From the NCBI GenBank assembly GCA_017640685.1, contig JAEPQF010000023.1, positions 1 through 35,815 on the forward strand: a stretch of 35,815 nt of DNA, read 5' to 3'. The position numbers and the translations under genes are program-made. The DNA comes from Hyphomicrobiales bacterium. GTDB lineage: Bacteria > Pseudomonadota > Alphaproteobacteria > Rhizobiales > HXMU1428-3. This document shows positions 14,448-23,053 of this stretch, piece after piece (position 1 is the first letter of the stretch; every line of letters starts with the position of its first letter). The notes below the pieces were generated by a model, which searched no databases, was not told where the DNA came from, and saw nothing but the letters and a program-made list of their open reading frames with translations.

Positions 14448-14603
14448 ATGGCTTTTTTCAAATTGTTGTTTATTCCTGCTTTATTCAAGCAGGCTAAATC
14501 CGGCTTTGCCATGAGCGTTTCTAGTAGCGTATTTCATGGAGGTCCGATTTATGGCCAACACTTACAACATTTTCCCTTTAAAAAAACACTTATCTGTAAT
14601 TAG
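14448..14603 (+). CDS. Possible leader ORF overlapping btuB start
   Basis: A 51-codon frame with an excellent ribosome site, GGGGAGG five bases before its ATG. It lies between the riboswitch and btuB and ends 53 bases inside btuB in another frame. It encodes a short hydrophobic then polar peptide (MAFFKLLFIPALF at the start) with no recognised domain. A 7-bp hairpin CCTGCTT/AAGCAGG (14475-14493) lies within it. It may couple translation to btuB or be the part actually gated by the riboswitch. It could also be chance; there is no homology evidence. Confidence 0.4.
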   Translation: MAFFKLLFIPALFKQAKSGFAMSVSSSVFHGGPIYGQHLQHFPFKKTLICN

Positions 14604-16530
14604 CCTTTGTACCGCTAGTCTATTATTATCTGTTTCACCAACCGTTGCTGAGGAAGCAACAAAACTAGATGAGCTGGTTGTCTCTGCTGGTCGTTTTGCA
14701 ATTGAAGCAGAAAAGCTTGGCAGTGCCACAACAATCATAACACAAGAGCAAATTGAAAATTCAGGTACCACTTATGCAGCAGATCTTTTGCGTAGCCAAC
14801 CCGGTATCGCCATTAACCGAACGGGTGGCCCAGGTGGTTTAACACAGCTAAGACTGCGCGGTGCTGAGGGCAACCATGTTGTGGTTGTTATTGATGGCAT
14901 TGAGGTGAATAATCCTGTACAGGGTGAATTCGATTTTTCTAACCTACTGGCTGAAGATATTGAACGCATTGAAATTTTGCGTGGCCCACAAAGCGCATCC
15001 TGGGGTTCAAATGCCCTTGCTGGTGTTATTAACATCACCACTAAGAAAGCCTCTAAAGGGTTTTCAGCCTCTGCCAAAGCGCAATATGGATCTTTCAATA
15101 GCAAACTCTTTTCTGGTCGTGTCGCAGCAGGAAATGATTATGCACGTCTTGCAATGACACTCACTCATCAAGATACAGACGGGTATAATGTTTCTGATTT
15201 TGGCACCGAGGACGATGGTGATGAGAATACAACATTTTCGGCTAAAGGTGATATCGATGTCACGAAAAACTTTAATATCTCAGGCGTTTTTAGATATTTG
15301 AGACACAATCTTGATTTTGATAATCAGGACTTTGCGTTCCCAGCAACAGCCACGCAAGGACTTGTGATTGATACGAATAATGAAACCCGTAGAAGAGAGC
15401 TTTATGCAAAAACTGAAGCCACTTTAAAATTGTTTGATGATCGCTGGATCCATAAAGCCTTTATTACTGGTGTGGACACTAAATCAAGCAATTATCAAGA
15501 TGAGCTTTTAAGCAGTGGGAATAATGGTGAACGTCTTAATTATGGCTATTCAAGTCAATTTACTTTTGAAACACCGAGTTTTGCCAATGCTCGCCACACC
15601 ATCATTGGCCTTGTTGAAAAGGAAACAGAAAAATTTAGAAACACTGTCCCTTCAAATGCAGCGCAAGCCCAGGAATTTGAACGCGACATAACTGGATATG
15701 TTGCTGAATACCGCCTTGACCTTTTTGACAGCCTCTTTCTAACCGGCGCTTATCGTTTTGATGATAATGATCGCTTTGAAGACGCTGAAACATACCGCTT
15801 AACAACTGCTTATCTTTTGAAAGATACAGGAACCCGCTTCCATGCTTCATATGGTAAAGGGATCACTAACCCAACTTTCTTTGAGCAATTTGGTTTCTCT
15901 CCGGATCGGTTTGATGGGAACCCGAATTTGATCCCTGAAGAATCTATTGGTTGGGATTTTGGTATTGAGCAGTCACTTTTCAATAAACGCCTTGTTGTTG
16001 ATGTGACTTATTTCGAATCTAATCTTGAGAATGAAATTGTATCAACCTTTGATTTTGCAACGTTTCGTTCAAGTGTTGATAATCTGCGTGAAAAAAGTGA
16101 ACGCAAAGGCGTTGAAGTTTCATTTACAGCAAAACCGACTGATCACCTTGATATCATCGGTGCCTATACATACACAGATAGTGTTGAGGTCCGAAATGGG
16201 ATGGAACTATTAGAAGTAAGACGTCCGGAACACACTGCTAGCTTAGATGTGACATATCGTTTCCTTGAAGATCGTGCTCGTGTTAGTGCCGGTGTTGTTT
16301 ACAACGGTAAAAGTGAAGATCTTGAATTTATTTCAAGCACGCCAGAAACACGCGTAACATTAGATGATTACACGCTTTTTCGTTTAAGTGGTTCTTATGA
16401 TATTAGTGAACGTGTTCGTTGGTTTGGGCGCCTTGAGAATGTATTTGACGAAAATTATGAGGAAGTTTTTGGATTTAACACTCCTGGTTTTGCCGCCTAC
16501 ACAGGTGTAAAAATAAACTTAGGAAATTAA
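14551..16530 (+). CDS. btuB: BtuB-type TonB-dependent cobalamin receptor
   Basis: A 659-residue outer-membrane transporter for vitamin B12. A signal peptide ends near VSPTVAEE, the TonB box is LDELVVSAGR, and the plug domain includes VVVVIDGIEVN and IEILRGPQSASWGSNALAGV. The barrel fills the rest, with the C-terminal tail GVKINLGN. The ATG at 14551 has GGAGGT eight bases upstream; an in-frame ATG at 14536 precedes that site and is less likely. Cobalamin as substrate is inferred from the riboswitch upstream and the btuFCD genes downstream, which are in the same direction with almost no gaps. Confidence 0.92.
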   Translation: MANTYNIFPLKKHLSVISLCTASLLLSVSPTVAEEATKLDELVVSAGRFAIEAEKLGSATTIITQEQIENSGTTYAADLLRSQPGIAINRTGGPGGLTQLRLRGAEGNHVVVVIDGIEVNNPVQGEFDFSNLLAEDIERIEILRGPQSASWGSNALAGVINITTKKASKGFSASAKAQYGSFNSKLFSGRVAAGNDYARLAMTLTHQDTDGYNVSDFGTEDDGDENTTFSAKGDIDVTKNFNISGVFRYLRHNLDFDNQDFAFPATATQGLVIDTNNETRRRELYAKTEATLKLFDDRWIHKAFITGVDTKSSNYQDELLSSGNNGERLNYGYSSQFTFETPSFANARHTIIGLVEKETEKFRNTVPSNAAQAQEFERDITGYVAEYRLDLFDSLFLTGAYRFDDNDRFEDAETYRLTTAYLLKDTGTRFHASYGKGITNPTFFEQFGFSPDRFDGNPNLIPEESIGWDFGIEQSLFNKRLVVDVTYFESNLENEIVSTFDFATFRSSVDNLREKSERKGVEVSFTAKPTDHLDIIGAYTYTDSVEVRNGMELLEVRRPEHTASLDVTYRFLEDRARVSAGVVYNGKSEDLEFISSTPETRVTLDDYTLFRLSGSYDISERVRWFGRLENVFDENYEEVFGFNTPGFAAYTGVKINLGN

Positions 16531-16534
16531 GATC

Positions 16535-17434
16535 ATGAAAGAGGGGGGCGTTTATAAATACATCAGTGAGTGTAGCTTGCATTCTCTCTTGGCTGCCCTC
16601 TTTCTACTTATGTCTATTTTATTTATGTGTAACTCTAATGGTGTATTAGCGGGAGAGAAGAAACCCAAACGCATCGTTTCTCTTAACGTCTGCACCGATC
16701 AGATTTTAATGCTGCTGGTGCCGCCTGAACGGATTGCTGCTTTAAGTTATCTGGCCAGGAATTCTGGAATATCGGTTATGCATAAAGAAGCAAGTGCAAT
16801 ACCCTTTACTTATGGTAGTGCTGAACATGTATTTATTCTCAAACCAGACTTAGTTTTAGCTGGCACGTATACCACGAGGGCAACCGTTAACCTTCTCAAA
16901 AGATTGGGACGCACTCTCATTGAGGTGGCACCTGCTCGTAACTTTGAAGATATTGAAACAAATATCAAAATGGTCGGCACAGCTGTTGGAGAAACAAAAA
17001 AAGCTGAAGCTCTCATCAATGAAATGCGCGCCAGAATTCAGCATTATTTGCCAAAGGGCAATGAACACAAGCTTGATGCAATCCCTTTTTATTCTAATGG
17101 CTACACAGTTGGTAAAAACACTTTGGTTGATCAGCTTTTATACCATTCTGGATTCACGTCTCTTGGCCGAAAAAAACAATTTACCGGCACTCGTAAAATC
17201 AGTTTAGAAACCTTGTTGATGAACAAGCCTGACCTTCTGCTTATTGGCAAACGAGATTTTAAAGGTCATGCCTTGGCTCAGGAAGTTTTCAAACATCCAG
17301 TAGTGAAAAACATTGCTCGTACAACGAAAACCATTTCCCTGGCTGACGCACTTACGGTTTGCGGCACACCTCATACTGTTAGAGCCCTTAAAAAACTCCG
17401 TAATATGCATGAAAAAATGATGGAGGCTCAATAA
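16535..17434 (+). CDS. btuF: BtuF-type periplasmic cobalamin-binding protein
   Basis: A 299-residue periplasmic binding protein of the type III (BtuF/FhuD) fold. The N-terminal hydrophobic signal (about residues 18-39, no clear lipobox) is followed by RIVSLNVCTDQILMLLVPPE, the start of lobe 1. KPDLVLAG and NKPDLLLIGKRD occupy the equivalent places in the two lobes, with a linking helix between. It would deliver B12 from BtuB to the BtuCD importer. The gene starts four bases after btuB, and its stop overlaps the btuC start (ATAATG), which suggests translational coupling. Confidence 0.88.
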   Translation: MKEGGVYKYISECSLHSLLAALFLLMSILFMCNSNGVLAGEKKPKRIVSLNVCTDQILMLLVPPERIAALSYLARNSGISVMHKEASAIPFTYGSAEHVFILKPDLVLAGTYTTRATVNLLKRLGRTLIEVAPARNFEDIETNIKMVGTAVGETKKAEALINEMRARIQHYLPKGNEHKLDAIPFYSNGYTVGKNTLVDQLLYHSGFTSLGRKKQFTGTRKISLETLLMNKPDLLLIGKRDFKGHALAQEVFKHPVVKNIARTTKTISLADALTVCGTPHTVRALKKLRNMHEKMMEAQ

Positions 17435-18492
17435 TGATAGTTCGAAATGAAACTCATAATTATCATAATAAGTTAGCTTTCGTCTTTCCTCTCTCAGCCT
17501 ATCAACTGGCTTTGAGTGTTTTACTGACTTTAACTCTCATATTATGTTTTTTCTCACTTCTGATCGGGCCAGCTGATTTGACAGTTTCTCAACTCATACA
17601 GGGGCTTTTGAGCAGTAAGGATGTCAACCAGGCCATCTGGCTGGTAATATATGAAGTTCGATTACCAAGAACATTATTAGCGCTTTTAATTGGGGCAGCG
17701 TTAGGCGCTTCGGGGGCAGCACTCCAGGGTTATTTGCGAAACCCTTTAGCTGAACCAGGTTTAATCGGTGTTTCATCTGGAGCGTCACTAGGCGCTGTGC
17801 TTGCCTTTTATTCAGGGTTGAGTGCGCTTTATGCTCTAGCTATTCCGCTTTCTGGTATAGCTGGTGCTTTTGTGGCTGTCCTAACTGTTTACTTTTTAGC
17901 TGGTAAACATAACAGCCCCCTCACCTTAATTCTTTCTGGTGTTGCGGTTAGTGCTTTTGCCGGCGCGCTCACCAGTCTTGCTCTTTCCATGTCATCTAAC
18001 CCATTTGCCATTATGGAAATTGTGTTCTGGTTGATGGGCTCTTTGGCAGATCGCAGCCTGACCCATCTTTATCTTGCCTCTCCCTTTATTCTTATTGGTT
18101 GTGCGCTTATTTGGTCATTAGGGCGAGACCTTGACGGCATGAGCCTTGGGGAGGACGTTGCTCACAGTCTTGGTGTTGATTTAAAGCGTCTACAAACGCG
18201 CCTTGTTTGCGGCATTGCACTTTCGGTTGGTGCGGCCACCTCTGTTGCTGGAGCTATTGGCTTTGTTGGGTTGGTTGCGCCGCATGTTTTAAGGCCTTTT
18301 TCAGGTGGCCATCCGAGTAAATTAATTACTTTGAGTGTCTTTGGTGGTGCCGTGTTTATGCTGGCAGCTGATTGTGCCGTTCGCACACTTACGCCTGGGC
18401 ATGAACTTAAACTTGGTGTTTTAACCTCCCTTATAGGGGCGCCCTTCTTTCTAATTCTTGTCTTGAAGATGAGACGGGAGCTTGCATCATGA
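17434..18492 (+). CDS. btuC: BtuC-type ABC permease (FecCD family)
   Basis: A 352-residue inner-membrane permease with about ten hydrophobic helices. FecCD-family landmarks are VRLPRTLLALLIGAALGASG, LRNPLAEPGLIGVSSGASLG and, near the C-terminus, GAIGFVGLVAPHVLRPFSG, the last being part of the contact with the ATPase. GGAGG lies before the overlapping ATG. It pairs with btuD, whose start overlaps its stop by four bases (ATGA). The B12 specificity comes from context; siderophore permeases share the fold. Confidence 0.9.
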   Translation: MIVRNETHNYHNKLAFVFPLSAYQLALSVLLTLTLILCFFSLLIGPADLTVSQLIQGLLSSKDVNQAIWLVIYEVRLPRTLLALLIGAALGASGAALQGYLRNPLAEPGLIGVSSGASLGAVLAFYSGLSALYALAIPLSGIAGAFVAVLTVYFLAGKHNSPLTLILSGVAVSAFAGALTSLALSMSSNPFAIMEIVFWLMGSLADRSLTHLYLASPFILIGCALIWSLGRDLDGMSLGEDVAHSLGVDLKRLQTRLVCGIALSVGAATSVAGAIGFVGLVAPHVLRPFSGGHPSKLITLSVFGGAVFMLAADCAVRTLTPGHELKLGVLTSLIGAPFFLILVLKMRRELAS

Positions 18493-19259
18493 AGCTTGAA
18501 ACAATCAATCTTAGTGTTTCTAAAAGCGGGCAGGAGATCCTCCGCTCAGTTGACGTTAAAGTCGAAGCGGGCAAACTCATTGGCCTCATTGGTCCCAATG
18601 GTGCTGGCAAGTCAACTTTGCTACGTGTTCTTGCTGGATTGAACGAACCGTCATCTGGGATCGTTAAATTTGATAACACAGAGCTTAGCAAATTATCTTT
18701 AAAAGAGCGTTCTCAAAAAATAGCTTATCTCCCACAAGATAAAAACCTCCACTGGAATTTAACAGTGAAAGATTTGGTTGCCTTAGGCAGGCATCCTTAT
18801 CGCCGCCCCTTTACTCCGCTTTCTCAAGCTGACTTAGACGCTGTTGAAACCGCTATGTCTTTGATGGATATTTCTAAATGGTGGAACCGCTCAGCTTTAA
18901 AATTATCTGGTGGTGAGTTTGCTCGTGTTCTTATGGCAAGGGCATTAGCGCAGCAACCTCAAATTCTATTAGCCGATGAACCAACAGCTGCTCTTGACCC
19001 AGCGCATCAGATCAGATTGCTCAAGCTATTGCGCCATTCAACAAAAAGTGGACTAGGAGCTGTGCTGGCCTTGCATGATTTATCACTCGCGGCTCAATTT
19101 TGTGATGAGCTGGTGATGCTTGTTGAGGGAGATGTTTTTATGAAGGGATCTGCTGAAGAGGTTCTAACAAAATCGGCTTTGGAACAAGTTTATGGTATCA
19201 GCGCAGATATTAAGTTCATAGATGATAAGCTGACGGTCACTCCGCTTGATATCGCATGA
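18489..19259 (+). CDS. btuD: BtuD-type ABC transporter ATPase
   Basis: A 256-residue ATPase powering the BtuCDF importer. Walker A is GPNGAGKST, the Q-loop lies in AYLPQDKN, the signature is LSGGEFARVLMARAL, and Walker B with catalytic Glu is ILLADEPTAALD. The switch His is in ALHDLSLAAQ. Length and motif order match the FepC/BtuD group. It is the last transport gene of the btuBFCD set. Confidence 0.92.
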   Translation: MKLETINLSVSKSGQEILRSVDVKVEAGKLIGLIGPNGAGKSTLLRVLAGLNEPSSGIVKFDNTELSKLSLKERSQKIAYLPQDKNLHWNLTVKDLVALGRHPYRRPFTPLSQADLDAVETAMSLMDISKWWNRSALKLSGGEFARVLMARALAQQPQILLADEPTAALDPAHQIRLLKLLRHSTKSGLGAVLALHDLSLAAQFCDELVMLVEGDVFMKGSAEEVLTKSALEQVYGISADIKFIDDKLTVTPLDIA

Positions 19260-19303
19260 TAGCTACATTCAAAAACTAAATAGCATTATTGAACGGGGAC
19301 ATA

Positions 19304-20245
19304 ATGAATTCAAACATACAACTATTAAAAGAAGTTCTAACCAACCATATTCAACTCGCAACTAGTGGGTGGAGCATGGGGTCTTTTGGTGTCATTGCGG
19401 AATTTCACCAGGATGCTGATGAGCCTCTTTTATCAGATAAGCCTGCCGACTGTCTTCGTGCCACCAATCGAGGTGCTATCCATATTGAGCAGTTTGATGA
19501 TATTCAGCCGGTTGCTTATGAGATTTTAAGTAAGAATGAAAATCGCTGGCAACATGGTCTTGCCCTTTGCTTGCCTGATGAAAAAGCTCGTATGGGGCAG
19601 CGGAATGTTCTAACCGACCTTGGACCGGATGAAAAAGCTGTTCTTGAAGATCATAGAGGCTGGCGCTTGTTTGATATGGGTATTAATGCGCTTGGCTCCG
19701 GTTGTGGGCAGGTTGATTTTTGCATTCGTACAGATAATGAAGAACTTATAAATATTCTTCGAGACAATTTAGGTAAGCCTATCTTTGAAAGTGGTGTTAT
19801 GCCAGAAATCTTAAAGGCTCATCCGCACAGAATAGCCATCACCCCCATTGGGCGTGTGGAAGTGTTTCAAAAAATTGGTGGGCCTGACACTGGTGATAAA
19901 TCCCCTGAAGGCCCACACACGCACCTACTGCCCAAACTCATTCAATCAGGCAATAGTCATAACGCAAATATCGCGATACCGGACGGGCTCATCCCTTGTG
20001 CTTACCTCCACCCTGAAAGTCCGATGGTTGATAATTTAGGAGCGGACAAACCTTTTGATCGCGGCGCGTATGATGCGTTTCAAAAACTTTTAGATATATG
20101 GGGGACAGAGCCCTATATGGCAACAAAAACAACTGTGTTTGCCCAGCTTAAAAATGGCTTAGAACCAGAAGACCCTAAACTTTACAAAAGCCGTGTTCAA
20201 CGCATGGCACATCGTATGGCCGTTCGCCAAGCTCTTTTTTTGTAA
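19304..20245 (+). CDS. Conserved alphaproteobacterial protein of unknown function (DUF6925-like)
   Basis: A 313-residue soluble protein with no signal peptide or membrane segment. Sequence features such as SMGSFGVIAEFH, HPHRIAITPIGRVEVFQKIG and SPEGPHTHLLPKL resemble, from memory, the family named DUF6925 in Alphaproteobacteria; I cannot verify the number. The clustered His and Asp in GPHTHLLPK could bind metal. The ATG at 19304 has GGGGA at the right distance; an upstream TTG in the same frame (19289) is less likely. It follows btuD by 44 bases in the same direction, so a role linked to B12 uptake or use is inferred. No enzymatic function is claimed. Confidence 0.6.
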   Translation: MNSNIQLLKEVLTNHIQLATSGWSMGSFGVIAEFHQDADEPLLSDKPADCLRATNRGAIHIEQFDDIQPVAYEILSKNENRWQHGLALCLPDEKARMGQRNVLTDLGPDEKAVLEDHRGWRLFDMGINALGSGCGQVDFCIRTDNEELINILRDNLGKPIFESGVMPEILKAHPHRIAITPIGRVEVFQKIGGPDTGDKSPEGPHTHLLPKLIQSGNSHNANIAIPDGLIPCAYLHPESPMVDNLGADKPFDRGAYDAFQKLLDIWGTEPYMATKTTVFAQLKNGLEPEDPKLYKSRVQRMAHRMAVRQALFL

Positions 20246-20321
20246 GTACGGCTTGTTATTTTGAAGAAACCTCTTCTTGAGTTTTAGTGAGAGTTGAATT
20301 TGAGTGAGAGATAGTTATGTG

Positions 20322-20347
20322 TGTAAGGGGGGATATCCCCCCTTACA
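20322..20347. terminator. 26-nt perfect palindrome between convergent genes
   Basis: TGTAAGGGGGG-ATAT-CCCCCCTTACA is fully self-complementary, with six consecutive G-C pairs. It lies between the end of the B12 operon and the convergent outer-membrane protein gene. It could stop transcription from both sides, although neither side has a clear U tract. Confidence 0.6.
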
Positions 20348-20403
20348 TGTTTCAGGGCTTGTTGTTTTCGCCTTCTCGCTCAAACTTTAAAACTCATATC
20401 TTT

Positions 20404-21426
20404 TTAAAATTCATACCGTAGTGACGAGATGAATTTTGACTCGTCAACATCCTGAATGAGAACGCCATCAATGTCTGCTTTAGATTTTGAGTAATTATAA
20501 CCTAAGTTCAATGAGAGCCCCCGGGCTATGTCATATTTTGCCCCAAGTGCATAACTTTCTTCTGAATGTCCTTCAATCTCGCCCCAATGCCCTTCTGCTG
20601 AAAGAGTGAGACTAAGAATTTTATAATGGATGCCAGCTGAAATGAAACGGCGATCCCCTTTTATACCGCCGCTTTTTAATTCTTCATATCCAACCCCGGC
20701 ATCAACAGCCAAACAGCCATACTCAACTTGGGCAACTGCACCAACAGCTCTTGTGTCAAACAAAACACCGGTGCTTGAGAGAAATTCACTATCCGTATAG
20801 CGACCGGTTAAGCGAAAATCTAAATATTTATTTGGCCGTTCATAGGTCACGCCAAAATCTGTGTGGCCATCATCATCCACACCAACATTGAGTGTATAAG
20901 CAGAAAGGCGTAAACTATAGGCTAAGCCGATATCATCTTCATTCAAGGCGCCTAAGACATCGTCGAACTCTAAATCTGCATTCCCGGTTCCTCGCCATCT
21001 TCTGGTTGCTTCACGAACGACATCGTTCACTTCACCACCAGATAACCGCCCCCAAACTGAGCTTGCATAAACCGCCCAACGATCTTCATATTCATCATCT
21101 TCAGCGGCATCATAAAGGCCTAAATAGGTTGCACCTATTGTTATTGCATTCGGTAATTGACGTTCGATATTCACTTGAAAATTTGTGCGCGGGTCTACAT
21201 CTGTTTCATCATTTTTAAAATTATGAGTAACAGGAATATCCAGCAATTGATTATAGGTGATTGTAAAGCCACCAAGAGTGAAGGCAAGTGGCTCTTCAAA
21301 AAATGAGAGATTATCCGGATTAAGCCCCCCCTCTTGCGCAAGGGTTGACGGCGCATTTCCTAGCGTGCACGCTAATAGGCAGCAGGTAAAGCTCGCTTTT
21401 TTATGTTTTTTGATTAATCCAAACAT
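20404..21426 (-). CDS. Predicted outer-membrane beta-barrel protein
   Basis: A 340-residue exported protein. The signal peptide ends near STLAQEGG. The remainder alternates aromatic and polar residues in short strands with Asp/Glu-rich turns and ends SSLRYEF, a typical terminal strand with C-terminal Phe. It resembles porin-type barrels but I do not recognise the family. Its ATG overlaps the haloperoxidase stop by one base (TAATG) and has a GGAGAG ribosome site inside the end of that gene, so the two are translated from one message. It could be the outer-membrane exit or entry route for the partner enzyme's substrate, which is speculation. Confidence 0.65.
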   Translation of the reverse strand: MFGLIKKHKKASFTCCLLACTLGNAPSTLAQEGGLNPDNLSFFEEPLAFTLGGFTITYNQLLDIPVTHNFKNDETDVDPRTNFQVNIERQLPNAITIGATYLGLYDAAEDDEYEDRWAVYASSVWGRLSGGEVNDVVREATRRWRGTGNADLEFDDVLGALNEDDIGLAYSLRLSAYTLNVGVDDDGHTDFGVTYERPNKYLDFRLTGRYTDSEFLSSTGVLFDTRAVGAVAQVEYGCLAVDAGVGYEELKSGGIKGDRRFISAGIHYKILSLTLSAEGHWGEIEGHSEESYALGAKYDIARGLSLNLGYNYSKSKADIDGVLIQDVDESKFISSLRYEF

Positions 21427-22859
21427 TACACTACTCTCCGGAATTTATTTCGAACTACATAATCGGCAATGGCTTTACCAGCTCTCAGCCCTTCAACATT
21501 GTCAGCCATCCAATGAACACCGCCGTAAATTCTACTCATGCCGTTTTCATCAGCGGCTTGACTTAAGCTGTTCCAGCTGCGGGTTACGCCTGAGAGATGA
21601 TCAGGCCAAATGACAGTATCTGCTGCTTTCTTTGAGAAGGTCACTCGGTCTCGCCCAATAATATGCGCGATCATTCTGGCGGCTGACGCTCCAAAGGCTG
21701 AGTGACCAGATGTGTAAGCTGGGAATGGCGGCGTTGGAATGAGTGATTTCCAATTAGATTGACCTACAACGCGGCTGTCGCCATTATTGAATTTGTTTGA
21801 TCTATACCGAATGGCCGTTTCTGGTCTGATGATGTCATGGGTGTATTTTGAGTGCCATGTTGCAATCGCGCTATCTGCCATGGCCATGCTTGTAAGTGCC
21901 ATTGCACGAGCTTGCGCTACCAAAGACATGTTCATATGCTGGAATAATTGCATTGCGATCACTACGAAGTGCCCTGGGGGTGTTACACCCCATGGACCAT
22001 CTTCCCAGAAAAATGCGATTTGGCTTTGATCATCCGTTCTTGAGTGACTTTTAGAGCCACCAAGCTCTTTCACCATATCATACTGTTCTGCAAATTCAGG
22101 GCTTGCCGGGTCTAAGAAATCTCTTGCTAAAAAATGATTGGCTGAGGGAATGGCCCATGGCGTGACAGCGCCAAAGCCTGGCAATAATCCTCTGTGATAG
22201 GTTCTTCTAAAGGCTGGTTGTGTTGAGCCTGAATCAAACATCGGCCCGGTCGGGCGCCAGCGCAATGCATCTTGTCTTCTGGGGTATCTTCTTAAATAAA
22301 AATTGACCTTACTTGGCTCAGCGCCATCATTCGTGCGCTCCCTAATAACAAAGCGACCAACTTTGCGGCCCCATTCAATGCCAAGTGTTTTTGCTTCACT
22401 GTTTGGAAAGCGCGCCAGAAAGCCTAATTTATCAAAAAGAAATGGTTGCTGGAAATGCTCTGCAAACGCTGTGGCGGCAGCTACACCATATGCCACGCGT
22501 GGGTCGGCGCCTTTTGGAGCGCGCTCCAGATGATAGCCTGTATCATAGCGATGCTCGATACCATTTACGGCCAGAAAGCCAGCGACGTGTCCCATTGTAA
22601 GGGCACGTGATGCTTGTGGCGGCGCGACCAATTGATCTCTTAAAGCTTGAAGGGCGATGTCTGTCCACTCGAAAACAACACTAAGTTTATCTTCTGCAAC
22701 GATATTTGTGAGATAAGAACTCGAGCTTCCAAAATTAGCGGCACAGCCCGACATGGCTGTGGTTGCAACGAGTGAAGATGCACCTGTTAAAAAATTGCGC
22801 CGACTTACATCAAACAGAGATGACTTCTTACTTTTACAACTTTCAACAGACTTGCGCAT
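21426..22859 (-). CDS. Vanadium-dependent haloperoxidase-like PAP2 superfamily protein
   Basis: A 477-residue exported enzyme. A Tat signal SRRNFLTGASS (Arg20-Arg21) runs into MSGC (Cys39), so it may be a Tat lipoprotein. The active-site set of the vanadium haloperoxidase/PAP2 phosphatase superfamily can be placed: Lys338 and Arg345 (SKYTHDIIRPETAIR), Ser384-Gly385-His386 (AYTSGHSAFG), and Arg443 with His449 (RIYGGVHW). Such enzymes oxidise halides with hydrogen peroxide using bound vanadate; acid phosphatase activity is the alternative. It is co-transcribed with the barrel protein downstream. Confidence 0.8.
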   Translation of the reverse strand: MRKSVESCKSKKSSLFDVSRRNFLTGASSLVATTAMSGCAANFGSSSSYLTNIVAEDKLSVVFEWTDIALQALRDQLVAPPQASRALTMGHVAGFLAVNGIEHRYDTGYHLERAPKGADPRVAYGVAAATAFAEHFQQPFLFDKLGFLARFPNSEAKTLGIEWGRKVGRFVIRERTNDGAEPSKVNFYLRRYPRRQDALRWRPTGPMFDSGSTQPAFRRTYHRGLLPGFGAVTPWAIPSANHFLARDFLDPASPEFAEQYDMVKELGGSKSHSRTDDQSQIAFFWEDGPWGVTPPGHFVVIAMQLFQHMNMSLVAQARAMALTSMAMADSAIATWHSKYTHDIIRPETAIRYRSNKFNNGDSRVVGQSNWKSLIPTPPFPAYTSGHSAFGASAARMIAHIIGRDRVTFSKKAADTVIWPDHLSGVTRSWNSLSQAADENGMSRIYGGVHWMADNVEGLRAGKAIADYVVRNKFRRVV

Positions 22860-22990
22860 TTAAGCTCACCTTACACCATTAAAAAAACTGATCCCGATAT
22901 CAGTAACTTTTACGTGAGCTTTGTTAAAACAGTCTTAATAACCGTGCAGTTTTAAAACATATTCTCTTTGTGTGTTGATAAGCGATAAAG

Positions 22991-23037
22991 AAAAGCTCCC
23001 AGTTGAAAGTAACCAAGTTTTTCAACTGGGAGCTTTT
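22991..23037 (-). terminator. Strong terminator after TonB receptor
   Basis: A perfect 18-bp stem (22991-23008 with 23020-23037) closes an 11-nt loop. The ends are AAAA/TTTT, so it is U-tailed on both strands. It lies 17 bases beyond the receptor stop and separates it from the haloperoxidase gene. Confidence 0.9.
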
Positions 23038-23053
23038 GTGAAACAAAGATGAC

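Noticed and set aside
14536-14550. Upstream in-frame ATG for btuB
   Set aside because: It comes before the GGAGGT ribosome site that properly serves the ATG at 14551.
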